Of a stretch of 64,000 nt of DNA, positions 53,957 to 62,294 are shown piece after piece. Below the pieces are notes generated by a model. The model saw only the letters and a list, made by a program, of their open reading frames with translations, was not told the DNA's origin and made no database searches. Position numbers and translations under genes: made by a program. This DNA is from Candidatus Limnocylindrales bacterium (lineage in GTDB: Bacteria > Desulfobacterota > Binatia > UBA1149 > CAITLU01), in contig DASPNR010000030.1 of the NCBI GenBank assembly GCA_035626395.1, forward strand, positions 416,864-480,863. Direction: 5' to 3'. Positions within the stretch are counted from its first letter, which is position 1. Each line of letters opens with the position of its first letter.

Positions 53957-56551
53957 GTGCCTGTGCGCTTTGATGACCTTCTCTCCACCGTTTATCGTCG
54001 CAACGCGGCCGTCTCTTCGTCTACGCAAAGGATATCAAATCGCGGCGAGGAGCCGTTTTGCCGAGATGTATACGACTTCTTCGGACTAGCTGGGGCGACG
54101 TTCGTTGTTGCGGATAGCTTGCACCGACGGTTCATCATGCTGCAGGACGGAGTGCCAGAAGCGGCCGCGTACAGTTCGGCAGTTCGCTTTCCGATCGATG
54201 ACCTGCCAGTCGAAAGCAGTTCATTCTGCTCGGAATTCAAGGAAGTCGCGAAATATAGCCGATTTTGTAATCGCATCTTTCAGATCCAACGCAGCCAAGA
54301 GGGGCTGGGGGGCTACGGTGCGAGGGGTGTCGTGCTTGCGAGACAGCCTGAGTTCTTAGCTCGGCTGGCGCCACACGCGAGGGACGCCGCGGAGGGATGG
54401 CATGATTGGCACGCGACGGGCTACATCGAGTTACTCCACGGGATCGCGGCTTGGCGGTTGCTACTATGGCTGTTGGAGCTGCATGGGCCAAGTGCCGCAC
54501 TTGGAGCTGTCGTCAAACTTGTAGAGCCCCGAAGGCTCGCGCGACCACGCGTGCGCCAATATTTCGACGGAGAGTTCAGGGCACGCGTGCCAGCGGTTCT
54601 TGATGATGCTTACCCTGAAGCGTCCATAACACGGTTGGACCAAATTGCCTCCTGGTCCAGGACATTTAGTGGCGCGTATGGGAAGTGGCGAATCCTTCGG
54701 ACTTCGTTGGATGGGTGGCGGGAAGGGGAGTCTCGGCTGGCAAAGGATCTCGTCGCGCTACGTTCGCTCTATCAACCGCACATGGTCAACGCCGAGATTC
54801 GGAACCTTTTGGCGGTTCGTCCTGCCGAATTTTCTACCATCGTTGCCGAATGGTTGTTGCGCCGCTGTGGCCCGGACGTAGCGCGGCTGCCGCTGGGCGC
54901 GGTTCTACTTCAACTGCATGACGCGGTAGGGGCTCCACTGCCGGCATATTATTACTACTCACTGCTGGACGGACGGCCTAAGGAGCATTTCATTGTGGCC
55001 GTAATGCGCTCCGAGCGATATCCGCTCAGGTATCATCTTGCGACGGACAAGAAGCTGCAGCAGCACACCGCCGTCGTGATTGGGCTTGCGTCACTCCACG
55101 TCGGGCCGCCGAGGGAGAATCAAGTTGTGAGACGTGGGCGATTGAAGACGTGTCTTCGCATCTGCGCTGATCGAATTGTTGATGATGTGTTTATCGACGG
55201 TCTGATCAGGTTAGAGCGCGCTTCAACAAACGAGATGACGGAACGGATTCTGCACTTGGCGCGAACGCGGCTCCGCAGAGCGTTTGTCTTGGGTAGTTTT
55301 GACAGTGTCGTTTCGTTCTTTTCCCAACAGTCGCGCGCCCTGATGCTAGTCAAGTCTCTGGTGGCCGGCGGCTCCTTTCTAAAGAGAGAAGATCGCGTTG
55401 CGGTCATCGGCGGTGGCGCGGCAGGTGTGACCGCAGCCGCCGCGTTAGCAAACTGCGATTACGGAGTCGATATCATCGAGAGGGGGGATGATGTTCTTCA
55501 GCTTCAGAAGAGCGGAGTACACAGGTTTATATTCCCCCGTATCGCCGAATGGCCGCAAGGGCATTGTCTCGACGAGGCCGCCGGCCTGCCCCTGCTGACA
55601 TGGAACGCGAGTTCGGCCGACAAGGTGCTGACGCAAATTCGTCAGGGATATGACCGAATCTGCAAGATGGCTGGCAATAGATTGAACTTGCTTGCCGGTC
55701 GTCGAGTATCGAGCATCCGGGACGAGGAGGACGGCATCGTTATTACGACAGATAACGATCCGATGGGCCGCAAGTATTGCGCCGTAATCGCTGCGATCGG
55801 ATACGGCCTAGACAACAAGAATGGAGGGCCGAGCTACTGGGAACCCGACACGCTATCGGAACAGCACGACGTGCGGCGGCGTGTGCTGATCGCGGGTACG
55901 GGGGATGGGGGCCTTACAGACGCGATTCGCGCGAAGCTCTCCTCTCGACCTTCCGGAGCGGGGCACCCGCATGAGCATCTACTGCGGCGGTTGGCCTCTC
56001 ACCCGGGGCTCCAAGAGTTCGGCTGGCGGGCAAAGGAGCACGTTGATGGTCCGGCAATGGCGTTGCTACTCGCCGGTCTTGGTGACGAGGTTCGTCTCCA
56101 GTACGGCTACGCCGAGATATTTGAGCGTCTTCCCGGCAAGACCAAAAAAGACATCGAAGAATTTTTTCGTTCAACCTCGGCCCATAACGTTGAAGTCGTT
56201 CTGCTCGCGAATTCGCGATACTTTCTCCGGCTCGAGTCAGCACTATTGAACCGACTTGTCGTTTTCCTGCTGATTCAGTTCCGGTTGATCACGCTTCAGG
56301 TAGGGAGATTGCGGAAGCCCCGGACCTTGCCCGATGGTCGAGTCGTAGCCACGATTCTCCGCAACGGGGTGTCGGAGAAACAAGAGTATGACGTCGTCAT
56401 TCCTCGCGTAGGACCTCCGCGCGATTTTTTCTCCACAAATTTGCCTTGGCTCGTTGCGAAAAACGAGATCGAGGCGCGACGGGTGGCGGCCGCTCTGCGG
56501 TTGAGCGGCTCCATAGATACCGCCACGTTTGACTACTTTCGCACGCGGTAG
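53957..56551 (+). CDS. Two-part protein: unrecognised N-terminal half fused to FAD/NAD(P)-binding Rossmann domain (operon gene 5)
   Basis: An 864-residue protein, the largest of the operon. Residues 1 to about 470 match no family I recognise; they are mixed alpha/beta with an Asp/Arg-rich surface and no membrane helix. From about 480 a dinucleotide-binding fold starts: VAVIGGGAAGVTAAAAL (Gly residues 485-490), then GVHRFIFPRIAEWPQ, and a second Gly-rich strand VLIAGTGDGG (647-652). The layout suggests a flavoprotein oxidoreductase or nucleotide-sensing module rather than a complete known enzyme. A cytoplasmic location is expected. The start is GTG 53957, one base after the methyltransferase stop. 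No homologue with a known role is recognised. Confidence 0.75.
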   Translation: MPVRFDDLLSTVYRRNAAVSSSTQRISNRGEEPFCRDVYDFFGLAGATFVVADSLHRRFIMLQDGVPEAAAYSSAVRFPIDDLPVESSSFCSEFKEVAKYSRFCNRIFQIQRSQEGLGGYGARGVVLARQPEFLARLAPHARDAAEGWHDWHATGYIELLHGIAAWRLLLWLLELHGPSAALGAVVKLVEPRRLARPRVRQYFDGEFRARVPAVLDDAYPEASITRLDQIASWSRTFSGAYGKWRILRTSLDGWREGESRLAKDLVALRSLYQPHMVNAEIRNLLAVRPAEFSTIVAEWLLRRCGPDVARLPLGAVLLQLHDAVGAPLPAYYYYSLLDGRPKEHFIVAVMRSERYPLRYHLATDKKLQQHTAVVIGLASLHVGPPRENQVVRRGRLKTCLRICADRIVDDVFIDGLIRLERASTNEMTERILHLARTRLRRAFVLGSFDSVVSFFSQQSRALMLVKSLVAGGSFLKREDRVAVIGGGAAGVTAAAALANCDYGVDIIERGDDVLQLQKSGVHRFIFPRIAEWPQGHCLDEAAGLPLLTWNASSADKVLTQIRQGYDRICKMAGNRLNLLAGRRVSSIRDEEDGIVITTDNDPMGRKYCAVIAAIGYGLDNKNGGPSYWEPDTLSEQHDVRRRVLIAGTGDGGLTDAIRAKLSSRPSGAGHPHEHLLRRLASHPGLQEFGWRAKEHVDGPAMALLLAGLGDEVRLQYGYAEIFERLPGKTKKDIEEFFRSTSAHNVEVVLLANSRYFLRLESALLNRLVVFLLIQFRLITLQVGRLRKPRTLPDGRVVATILRNGVSEKQEYDVVIPRVGPPRDFFSTNLPWLVAKNEIEARRVAAALRLSGSIDTATFDYFRTR

Positions 56552-56948
56552 GGCCATCGACGTTCTCTCGTGCGAGCTCGACAACTCGCGGTTGCGGTGA
56601 CGACGTCCGAAAGGCTGCGGCATCACGGGGCTATGAAAAACGCTGTCGTATCATGCGTGTGGTTGTCGCTCGCTGGGCGGTGTGCGAGTTGTTCAGCGCT
56701 AGTACCGCGTCGAACAGCTCGCACGCGTGACTAAGCCGAGATGCTCGAAGCGGCCGGGCGTGACGTTGATGTCGAGCGATGGTTGATGGCGGGCTCATAA
56801 CGAGCATCCCACGACAACGGGCGTTCTTGTTTTGCTGCGAACTTGTCGGCCTCGCGCTACGTTTTTCGTCGCTTTCGAGCTAAATCTCCACGGCTGAGTT
56901 GAGTAGAATTCCGACGCATAAAGCTGCAAATGGACTACAGAGGTGGTT
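56552..56948. other. Gene-free interval between the two island modules, with an inverted repeat
   Basis: About 400 bases. The main structure is an inverted repeat, GTGCGAGTTGTTC (56682-56694) and GAACAGCTCGCAC (56712-56724), 12 of 13 positions matching across a 17-base spacer. A related GTGCGAGCT occurs near 56568. No convincing T-tract follows, so it is not an obvious terminator; an operator or recombination site is possible. Frames on both strands are closed by frequent stops. AGAGGTGG before 56949 is the methyltransferase ribosome site. Confidence 0.45.
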
Positions 56949-58649
56949 ATGGGGCGACGGCTGCGCGCTATAGATATCTATTCTGGAGTAGGTGGTTGGG
57001 GTCTGGGGCTGAGAATGGCAGGCATTGACGTTGTGGCGGCCTATGACCACTGGCACGCTGCAAACGATACGAACTCGAAGAATAATGGGCATACGACGCA
57101 GACGGTCGATGTACGCTCCCTGCCGCTGCGGGCCTTACCAACGAACATCGATATCGTCGTCGGCAGCCCGCCCTGCACAGAGTTCTCCTTCTCGAACCGA
57201 GGCGGTAATGGTGACATCGATGACGGGCTAGAACATGTCATTAAGTTTTTGAGTATCGTTGCCTTCTTAAAGCCACGCGCATGGGCCATGGAGAACGTTC
57301 CGCGAATGGCGGACATCCTCGAAACAGAGTTGCACTCACAACGGCGCTTGGCCCGCTTCGCAAAGCTTGGGATACGTTACGAAATTTTCGATATGGCACA
57401 ATTTGGTCTGCCGCAACGGAGGCGTCGGTGCATCGCCGGGAGTTTTGATTTCGATCTTCTTCGCTCGTACGCCGCCGCTACCGAAACCATCACCCTCGGG
57501 AAGGTAGTGAAGGCGCTGGGCCGTGTGCGCAATATCCGTGATCCGATCTACAACCTCTGTATTGCTCGGTCTGAGTTGCGAGACCACCTGCCCACAGATT
57601 TCCTGAACGATGAAGAATTGCGCATCAACCACGCAAGAAAGCAGTTGCATCCCGTTTATAATGATATGCCATTTCCAGATCCCCTGGATCGCACTGTTCG
57701 CACCATCACGGCCGTGTGCACCAGAGTCTCACGGGAGAGCATCATCATCGAAGATCCGCCCCACAGCGGCCGCGTCCGTCGCCTTACCATCCGCGAAAGA
57801 GCGTGCATGCAGGGCTTCCCGGTGAACTTCCAGTTCTACGGCGACAGCTATGGGTCAAAGCTTCGCATGGTCGGGAATGCGGTGCCGCCGCTTTTTGCTC
57901 TCTATATAGGGCAGGCCTTTCGCGGAGTTCCGAGGCGCAAAATCCGCCGCCCAGCGCAAGCGATCGCAGCGTTCGGAGCGCCGACCATGCCATCAAAAGA
58001 TGTGCTCCCTGACAGGCGTCGCGCGTCCTATCCGTGGGAGCGAACGTTTTGCTTCGCTATACCAACTCTGCGGATGAAAAGCGGCGTCCGGTGCGAACTG
58101 CGAAACGTTCAGAAGTCCAACATGATCGGCTGGAAGATCGCTCTTGTGTTCGGAACTCCGAGATTCATCTACGAGCTCCCCTTCGACCCGTCTCTGTTTG
58201 ACCGTATGTTGCCGTGTTTAGCGGACCGGACCGCCGCTAAGCTAAAGACCAGATTGGACAGTGTCCGAACGCTTATCCGTACCGCCGATGTTGCGCATAT
58301 GCAGGACGTGTGGAGCCATCGCGGGCCTGGGGGTCTACGGCCGTTCACACTAATCGATAAGTTGAGTGATGCCGCACAGGACGTCATTGACCTGCTCGCA
58401 CGAAACGAAGCACTAGCGCGGCAGATTCTCGCGGCGAGCCTCGATAAGTCGTTTGGTCGCAAGTCGAAGACGCTGGCCGGTGCGGCGAAACTATCAAGGA
58501 ACGCGCCTGTAGTGCTCGCTGGGATTTTAATAGGAACTGTCGCCAACGTCGAGTTCGCTCGACATGGAATGCAACCCCATCCTGATTTGCGTATGCGTCG
58601 CCCAATGGTTCGCGTCCGACCGAAATTAAAGCGGGCAGCTCACGGCTGA
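56949..58649 (+). CDS. DNA (cytosine-5) methyltransferase with unrecognised C-terminal extension
   Basis: A 566-residue m5C methyltransferase. Motif I AIDIYSGVGGWGLGL, motif IV GSPPCTEFSFSN with the catalytic Cys, motif VI MENVPR, motif VIII QFGLPQRRRRCIAGSF, motif IX RRLTIRERACMQGFP and motif X MVGNAVPP are all present, so the enzyme should be active; the target-recognition region (about 190-260) does not reveal the sequence. After motif X (about residue 310) there are some 230 extra residues with no recognised domain. ATG 56949 was chosen for its ribosome site; GTG 56943 is possible. It is convergent with the HNH-helicase operon, suggesting a modification/restriction pair. Confidence 0.88.
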   Translation: MGRRLRAIDIYSGVGGWGLGLRMAGIDVVAAYDHWHAANDTNSKNNGHTTQTVDVRSLPLRALPTNIDIVVGSPPCTEFSFSNRGGNGDIDDGLEHVIKFLSIVAFLKPRAWAMENVPRMADILETELHSQRRLARFAKLGIRYEIFDMAQFGLPQRRRRCIAGSFDFDLLRSYAAATETITLGKVVKALGRVRNIRDPIYNLCIARSELRDHLPTDFLNDEELRINHARKQLHPVYNDMPFPDPLDRTVRTITAVCTRVSRESIIIEDPPHSGRVRRLTIRERACMQGFPVNFQFYGDSYGSKLRMVGNAVPPLFALYIGQAFRGVPRRKIRRPAQAIAAFGAPTMPSKDVLPDRRRASYPWERTFCFAIPTLRMKSGVRCELRNVQKSNMIGWKIALVFGTPRFIYELPFDPSLFDRMLPCLADRTAAKLKTRLDSVRTLIRTADVAHMQDVWSHRGPGGLRPFTLIDKLSDAAQDVIDLLARNEALARQILAASLDKSFGRKSKTLAGAAKLSRNAPVVLAGILIGTVANVEFARHGMQPHPDLRMRRPMVRVRPKLKRAAHG

Positions 58650-58722
58650 ACGCCTGCGCCAAACGCAGCGGAGCGTAGAAATAGGCACGAGACCTATTAA
58701 GTCCGTTTGGGGACGAAGAAGG

Positions 58723-60585
58723 CTAGTGCTCCTCCGTTAGGAGCTTCTTTAATCGGGCCCAGCTTTCTTCCGGCAGTTGCTTAATGATGCGTACGAGCTT
58801 CTCGTCCCCACTGGCCATGACCAACTTGCGCACCGACTCAGCCATCGCTTCCCCCTCTTGGACATCCGCCTCCTCGACGTCCATTCCCCGAACAATCGCG
58901 CCTGCGCGGAGGGCCTCATCAAGTGTTAACACGAAATTAGTCCCGAAATTTTCACCACAATGCTGGCACGTTCTTGCGTTCAGTGTGTTGAGGCCTGTGC
59001 ATTTCGGGCATGGTTTGAAACGCGCCGGCGTTTTTGGGAATTCGAAGCCGCAGACCTCACAGAATTGCGCTCCAACAGGCGCTTCCGTCGTACATGAAGG
59101 ACATTTTTTCGTCTTTGGTGAGCCTTTCTCCTCCCTAGCCGCGGACGACATTTCTTCCTCAACGCGTCTTGCGAACATTTCAAGGATGTCGAAGGACGGC
59201 ATAATTACGTAGGCGCGCGTATCGTCGTCAGGTCCAGTCGTGCGCACGACCCGGCCGATGGCTTGCCGGAAGGCAAGTTCAGTAAGCGCATTCGACAAGT
59301 AAATAAGGACTCGTAGGCGGGGTATGTCAACGCCTTCGGAGATCATGGCAACCGAAACCAACCATCGCTTATCCGTGTGCCGGAAAGCGGAGATACGCGT
59401 TTCAGCGTTCTGCATCTGGCTGTGAACGATCGTCGGTGCTTCGCCTTCCATCCGCTCCAGCAGTTCCGCCATATACTTCGCCATCTCAATGGACGGAGCG
59501 ATAACTAATCCTCCGGCATTGGCCATGCGGTGCCGGAGGTCGTTCAGCTTGTCGCTGGCCCATGCCACCATTGTCGCTTGGTAGCCGTCAATCCGCGGCG
59601 TACGGTTGTCAGCCTCGTACTGCGGCGTGCGAGCCAGATGGTAGAAGTCGAGCGCGCGCTGAAGGCCCGGGATTCGGGCCAGCGTGGGCGTTAGCGTTGC
59701 GGATTGCTTGCTGGTCACCACCACGTGCTCACCTCCTTCAAGATCGACAGTGAATCTGCCTTCGTGGCGGTGGAATGTCGCTGGACGGCAATAGCCGAGG
59801 TCGACGGCCTGTCCATAAGTCAGTGTGTACGTTCCTTCTTCTGGATGGTCGATCGTTCCACTGTCATCGTACGCAAGCCAAACCGACGGCTTCGCATCGG
59901 AGCGGATCGGCGTTCCAGTAAGAACCAGCACGTACTCCGCATTGGCGAACGCGGAATCGGCACTCGTTCCCCATACCGCCGAAACAGCGGCGTGATGATG
60001 TTCGTCGCAAATGACGAGAACGCGACTGCTATTGCAGACAGCCTGAAAGGCGTCTTGCAGGTCTTGTATTGCCGCCCAAGTTGCGCAGACATCGAACTCG
60101 ATCGAGTCGTCCGCACCCGTGACTTTGCCCATGAACCGGTCAGTTACCAGGTGAAAATCCTTGCCCCATTGCCGCACCACCTCGACACGAGGAGCGACTA
60201 CGATTACGCGATCAATCAAACCTCTGTCGATGAGTTCCTTGGCAATAGCGCACGCAGCAATGGTCTTTCCGGCTCCCGGAGCCGCATTGATGAGGAAGTG
60301 CTTGTCCTCCGCCCTCTCGACCAACCACTGAATAGCCTTTGTGAGCGCCTGCGACTGCCATTCACGAAGCTGCATAAGTTTTGCTCCCTTCTTAAGATTG
60401 CAACGTGCACAAAGTGCCTGGCCATTTTGCACGATTGTTGGACCGGAGCGGCTGAAAGGCGTGATGTGGTCCGCGTGGAAACTCTGCCGAAGCCGCACTC
60501 CGCACTGGCCGCAGCGGCCGCCGGCGATGAGCGCAAGGATTCGACGTTGGCGTGCTGAGAAGAACCGTCTCAACGACTGACCCAA
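58723..60585 (-). CDS. HNH nuclease-SF2 helicase-zinc ribbon fusion protein
   Basis: A 620-residue composite. Residues about 14-66 form an HNH nuclease: two CxxC pairs, CGQC and CARC, with ADHITPF and NGQALC (catalytic His and Asn). The SF2 helicase follows: Walker A PGAGKT (about 106), CDEHHHA as the DEAH-like motif II, LTGTPIRSD motif III, and motif VI QAIGRVVRTTG. Two four-Cys zinc ribbons (CPSC ... CEVC and CPKC ... CQHC, about 500-555) and an acidic helical tail finish the protein. The start is TTG 60585, overlapping the upstream gene by 16 bases. This looks like an ATP-dependent nuclease; the paired methyltransferase makes restriction plausible. Confidence 0.85.
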   Translation of the reverse strand: MGQSLRRFFSARQRRILALIAGGRCGQCGVRLRQSFHADHITPFSRSGPTIVQNGQALCARCNLKKGAKLMQLREWQSQALTKAIQWLVERAEDKHFLINAAPGAGKTIAACAIAKELIDRGLIDRVIVVAPRVEVVRQWGKDFHLVTDRFMGKVTGADDSIEFDVCATWAAIQDLQDAFQAVCNSSRVLVICDEHHHAAVSAVWGTSADSAFANAEYVLVLTGTPIRSDAKPSVWLAYDDSGTIDHPEEGTYTLTYGQAVDLGYCRPATFHRHEGRFTVDLEGGEHVVVTSKQSATLTPTLARIPGLQRALDFYHLARTPQYEADNRTPRIDGYQATMVAWASDKLNDLRHRMANAGGLVIAPSIEMAKYMAELLERMEGEAPTIVHSQMQNAETRISAFRHTDKRWLVSVAMISEGVDIPRLRVLIYLSNALTELAFRQAIGRVVRTTGPDDDTRAYVIMPSFDILEMFARRVEEEMSSAAREEKGSPKTKKCPSCTTEAPVGAQFCEVCGFEFPKTPARFKPCPKCTGLNTLNARTCQHCGENFGTNFVLTLDEALRAGAIVRGMDVEEADVQEGEAMAESVRKLVMASGDEKLVRIIKQLPEESWARLKKLLTEEH

Positions 60586-60848
60586 TACTCCGTCAGCATT
60601 ATCTCGCGTATCGGAAGATTTGGTGGGGGCTTTAGTGTTGCATGCCTGTTCACCCGCACCATTGCCGTTGCATAGGGCACGTCGCGCTTCTCAATCTTGA
60701 TCCTCTGCTTCTTCATCTCGTAGACGAGCTCCGGCAGATTCGAGACGCCAAACAGGATCAGTGCCTCCAGCCGCGTCAGCGGATTCCCGGCAAGTAGATG
60801 CTCCCGTGCTGCTGCGTTCAGTCCCTTCGCATGCATCAATGCCATCAT
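60570..60848 (-). CDS. Small helix-turn-helix-like protein
   Basis: A 92-residue protein. AAAREHLLAGNPLTRLEALILFGVSNLPELVYEMKKQRIKIEKRDV resembles small winged/HTH domains found beside phage genes (HTH_55 type). A basic tail and a C-terminal LTEYWVSR follow. ATG 60848 or 60845 has AAGG upstream and is limited by a TGA just before it. It overlaps the previous gene by 158 bases in another frame, and the next gene's start by 16 bases. It probably regulates or assists the nuclease-helicase; the function is not shown. Confidence 0.62.
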   Translation of the reverse strand: MMALMHAKGLNAAAREHLLAGNPLTRLEALILFGVSNLPELVYEMKKQRIKIEKRDVPYATAMVRVNRHATLKPPPNLPIREIMLTEYWVSR

Positions 60849-61230
60849 CGACCTTCAACAAGTTGCGTTTAGTGGTTGGCGAACCCTGCTCCCACGCAAG
60901 CTGGGGGCGCCAATGTGGCCCAAGAAAGGTTTCGATCCGATTCCTCAACGTAGCAGATTCGAGTGGGTCAAGCTCATCGAGGCCAAAATTGCGTCGCGCT
61001 TCGAATTCGAGAATGCGCCACCCTCCATCTTGCATAGCTTCATCGATAGGAAGCGCAAGAAAGCCACGGTCCTGCGTGCGTTCGTTAGACCTGTCGAGTT
61101 TGTCAGCATCAGATTCATAGGATTCGACGATGAGATTCGCGAGAACGAGTAGCTCCCCGGCGGACGCGTTAAGTCCCGCAGTACTCCGAAGTTCAGCGTA
61201 TATGAGGCGGAGGCGATCGGTACGTCGCAT
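60691..61230 (-). CDS. Small acidic protein of unknown function (first gene of helicase operon)
   Basis: A 179-residue protein. LIYAELRSTAGLNASAGELLVLANLIVESY is the most protein-like stretch, and EARRNFGLDELDPLESATLRNRIETFLG follows. After LLKVDDG (about residue 125) the sequence turns Ser/Thr/Glu-rich and coincides with the start of the next gene in another frame. This end may be non-native, caused by loss of an earlier stop. ATG 61230 was chosen; TTG 61290 would add 20 residues. No family is recognised. Confidence 0.5.
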   Translation of the reverse strand: MRRTDRLRLIYAELRSTAGLNASAGELLVLANLIVESYESDADKLDRSNERTQDRGFLALPIDEAMQDGGWRILEFEARRNFGLDELDPLESATLRNRIETFLGPHWRPQLAWEQGSPTTKRNLLKVDDGIDACEGTERSSTGASTCRESADAAGGTDPVWRLESAGARLRDEEAEDQD

Positions 61231-61509
61231 CGGTCCAGAGTCTAAGCGTAAACGAACTGCATAATCCTTCCCACCTCTCCCGTCGGTCAAGACCCGTGTG
61301 TCGCTCTCCCGCTACCTGTCGATGATCACCGTCATTCCGCCCGCGTTGTTCAGGAGCATTCCCCCTGCTTCCCGCGAGGTGTGACCGTGGCGTTTGTGCC
61401 TAACGTTGCCTCTTCTGTCTAACGCGCCGCCGTCGTCGGATGCCGATTTTGGCAGCTACCCTGGTAGCGGCCGGACGGCCGATCGTCGCTCCTACTTCGT
61501 TTGTGGAGG

Positions 61510-62294
61510 TCACTTGGCAGCTCGCTGGGCATAGGCTGCAGATTTTCGCGCGATTTGCGGCTTCTGCCTGGCGCGATAGGACTCACCTTCGATCGTCAGG
61601 TCGTAGGAGGCGCTGGCGAAGCGGTCGATGGCGGACTGCGCCCTGAGCGGATCTGCAAAAAGTGCGTGCCATTCGGCCGGATCGCGGTTGGAGGTAATGA
61701 CGATCGAACCGGCCCTGTGCCGCTCAGTGAGGACCTCGAATGCATCGCGACTCTCGGTCGTGTCCATGACGTCCAGGGCAAAGTCATCGATGATCAGCAA
61801 GTCCGGCGCGAGCAGACGGCGCAGCTCGGCGTCGTAGGAGTTGTCGAGCCTGGCGTGCCGCAGCGCCTTGAGCATGCGGTCACCTCGTACGACGAGCGTC
61901 GAGATACCGCGCCTGGTCGCGATGTGGCCGAGCGCGTGTGCCAGATGCGTCTTGCCGACGCCGGCTGGGCCGACCAGAGTCAGGTTCTGGTGCGCTTCGA
62001 CAAAGCGCAGCGTTACGATCTCGGCGAGCAGCTCGCGGTCGTATACGACTGCAGCGGTATCGTCCCAGGCTTCCATGCGCATGTCCTGGTCGAGGCCGGC
62101 GCGGTCGGCGCGGAACCGCACGGGTTACTCTGGCGGCGATTGCTCTCGTCACTGAGCACCACGAGCAGGAAATCCTGGTGCGGCATCTTGCTCGTGCGGG
62201 CCTGGGCAAGTCGCTCCGGCAGCGTGTCGAGCAGGCGTGACAGACGCAGGCCCTTGAGCACGGTCCTTAAGTCCTTGGATATGACATCACTCAC
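61510..62294 (-). pseudogene. istB: IS21-type transposition helper ATPase istB, frameshifted
   Basis: AAA+ ATPase that assists the IstA transposase. The N-terminal part runs from GTG 62294 (VSDVISKDLRTVLKGLRLSRLLDTLPERLA) to SDESNRRQSN. The remainder continues in another frame from about 62121 with RADRAGLDQDMRMEAWDD, Walker A GPAGVGKTH and Walker B LLIIDDFAL, ending YAQRAAK. One missing base in the CCCGTG region near 62122-62124 would restore a single reading frame of about 260 residues. As written the gene is inactive unless frameshifted. Its start overlaps the istA stop (GTGA), the normal arrangement. Confidence 0.82.

Noticed and set aside
56949..60585. DISARM, BREX or classical type I/III restriction system
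   Set aside because: The marker proteins of these systems (DrmA/DrmB, BrxC/PglZ, HsdS, Mod/Res pair) are not present; only a cytosine methyltransferase and an HNH-helicase fusion are shared in principle.
61440..61646. Short plus-strand frame beside istB
   Set aside because: It lies in the IS right-end region, is antisense to istB for most of its length and has no protein-like features.
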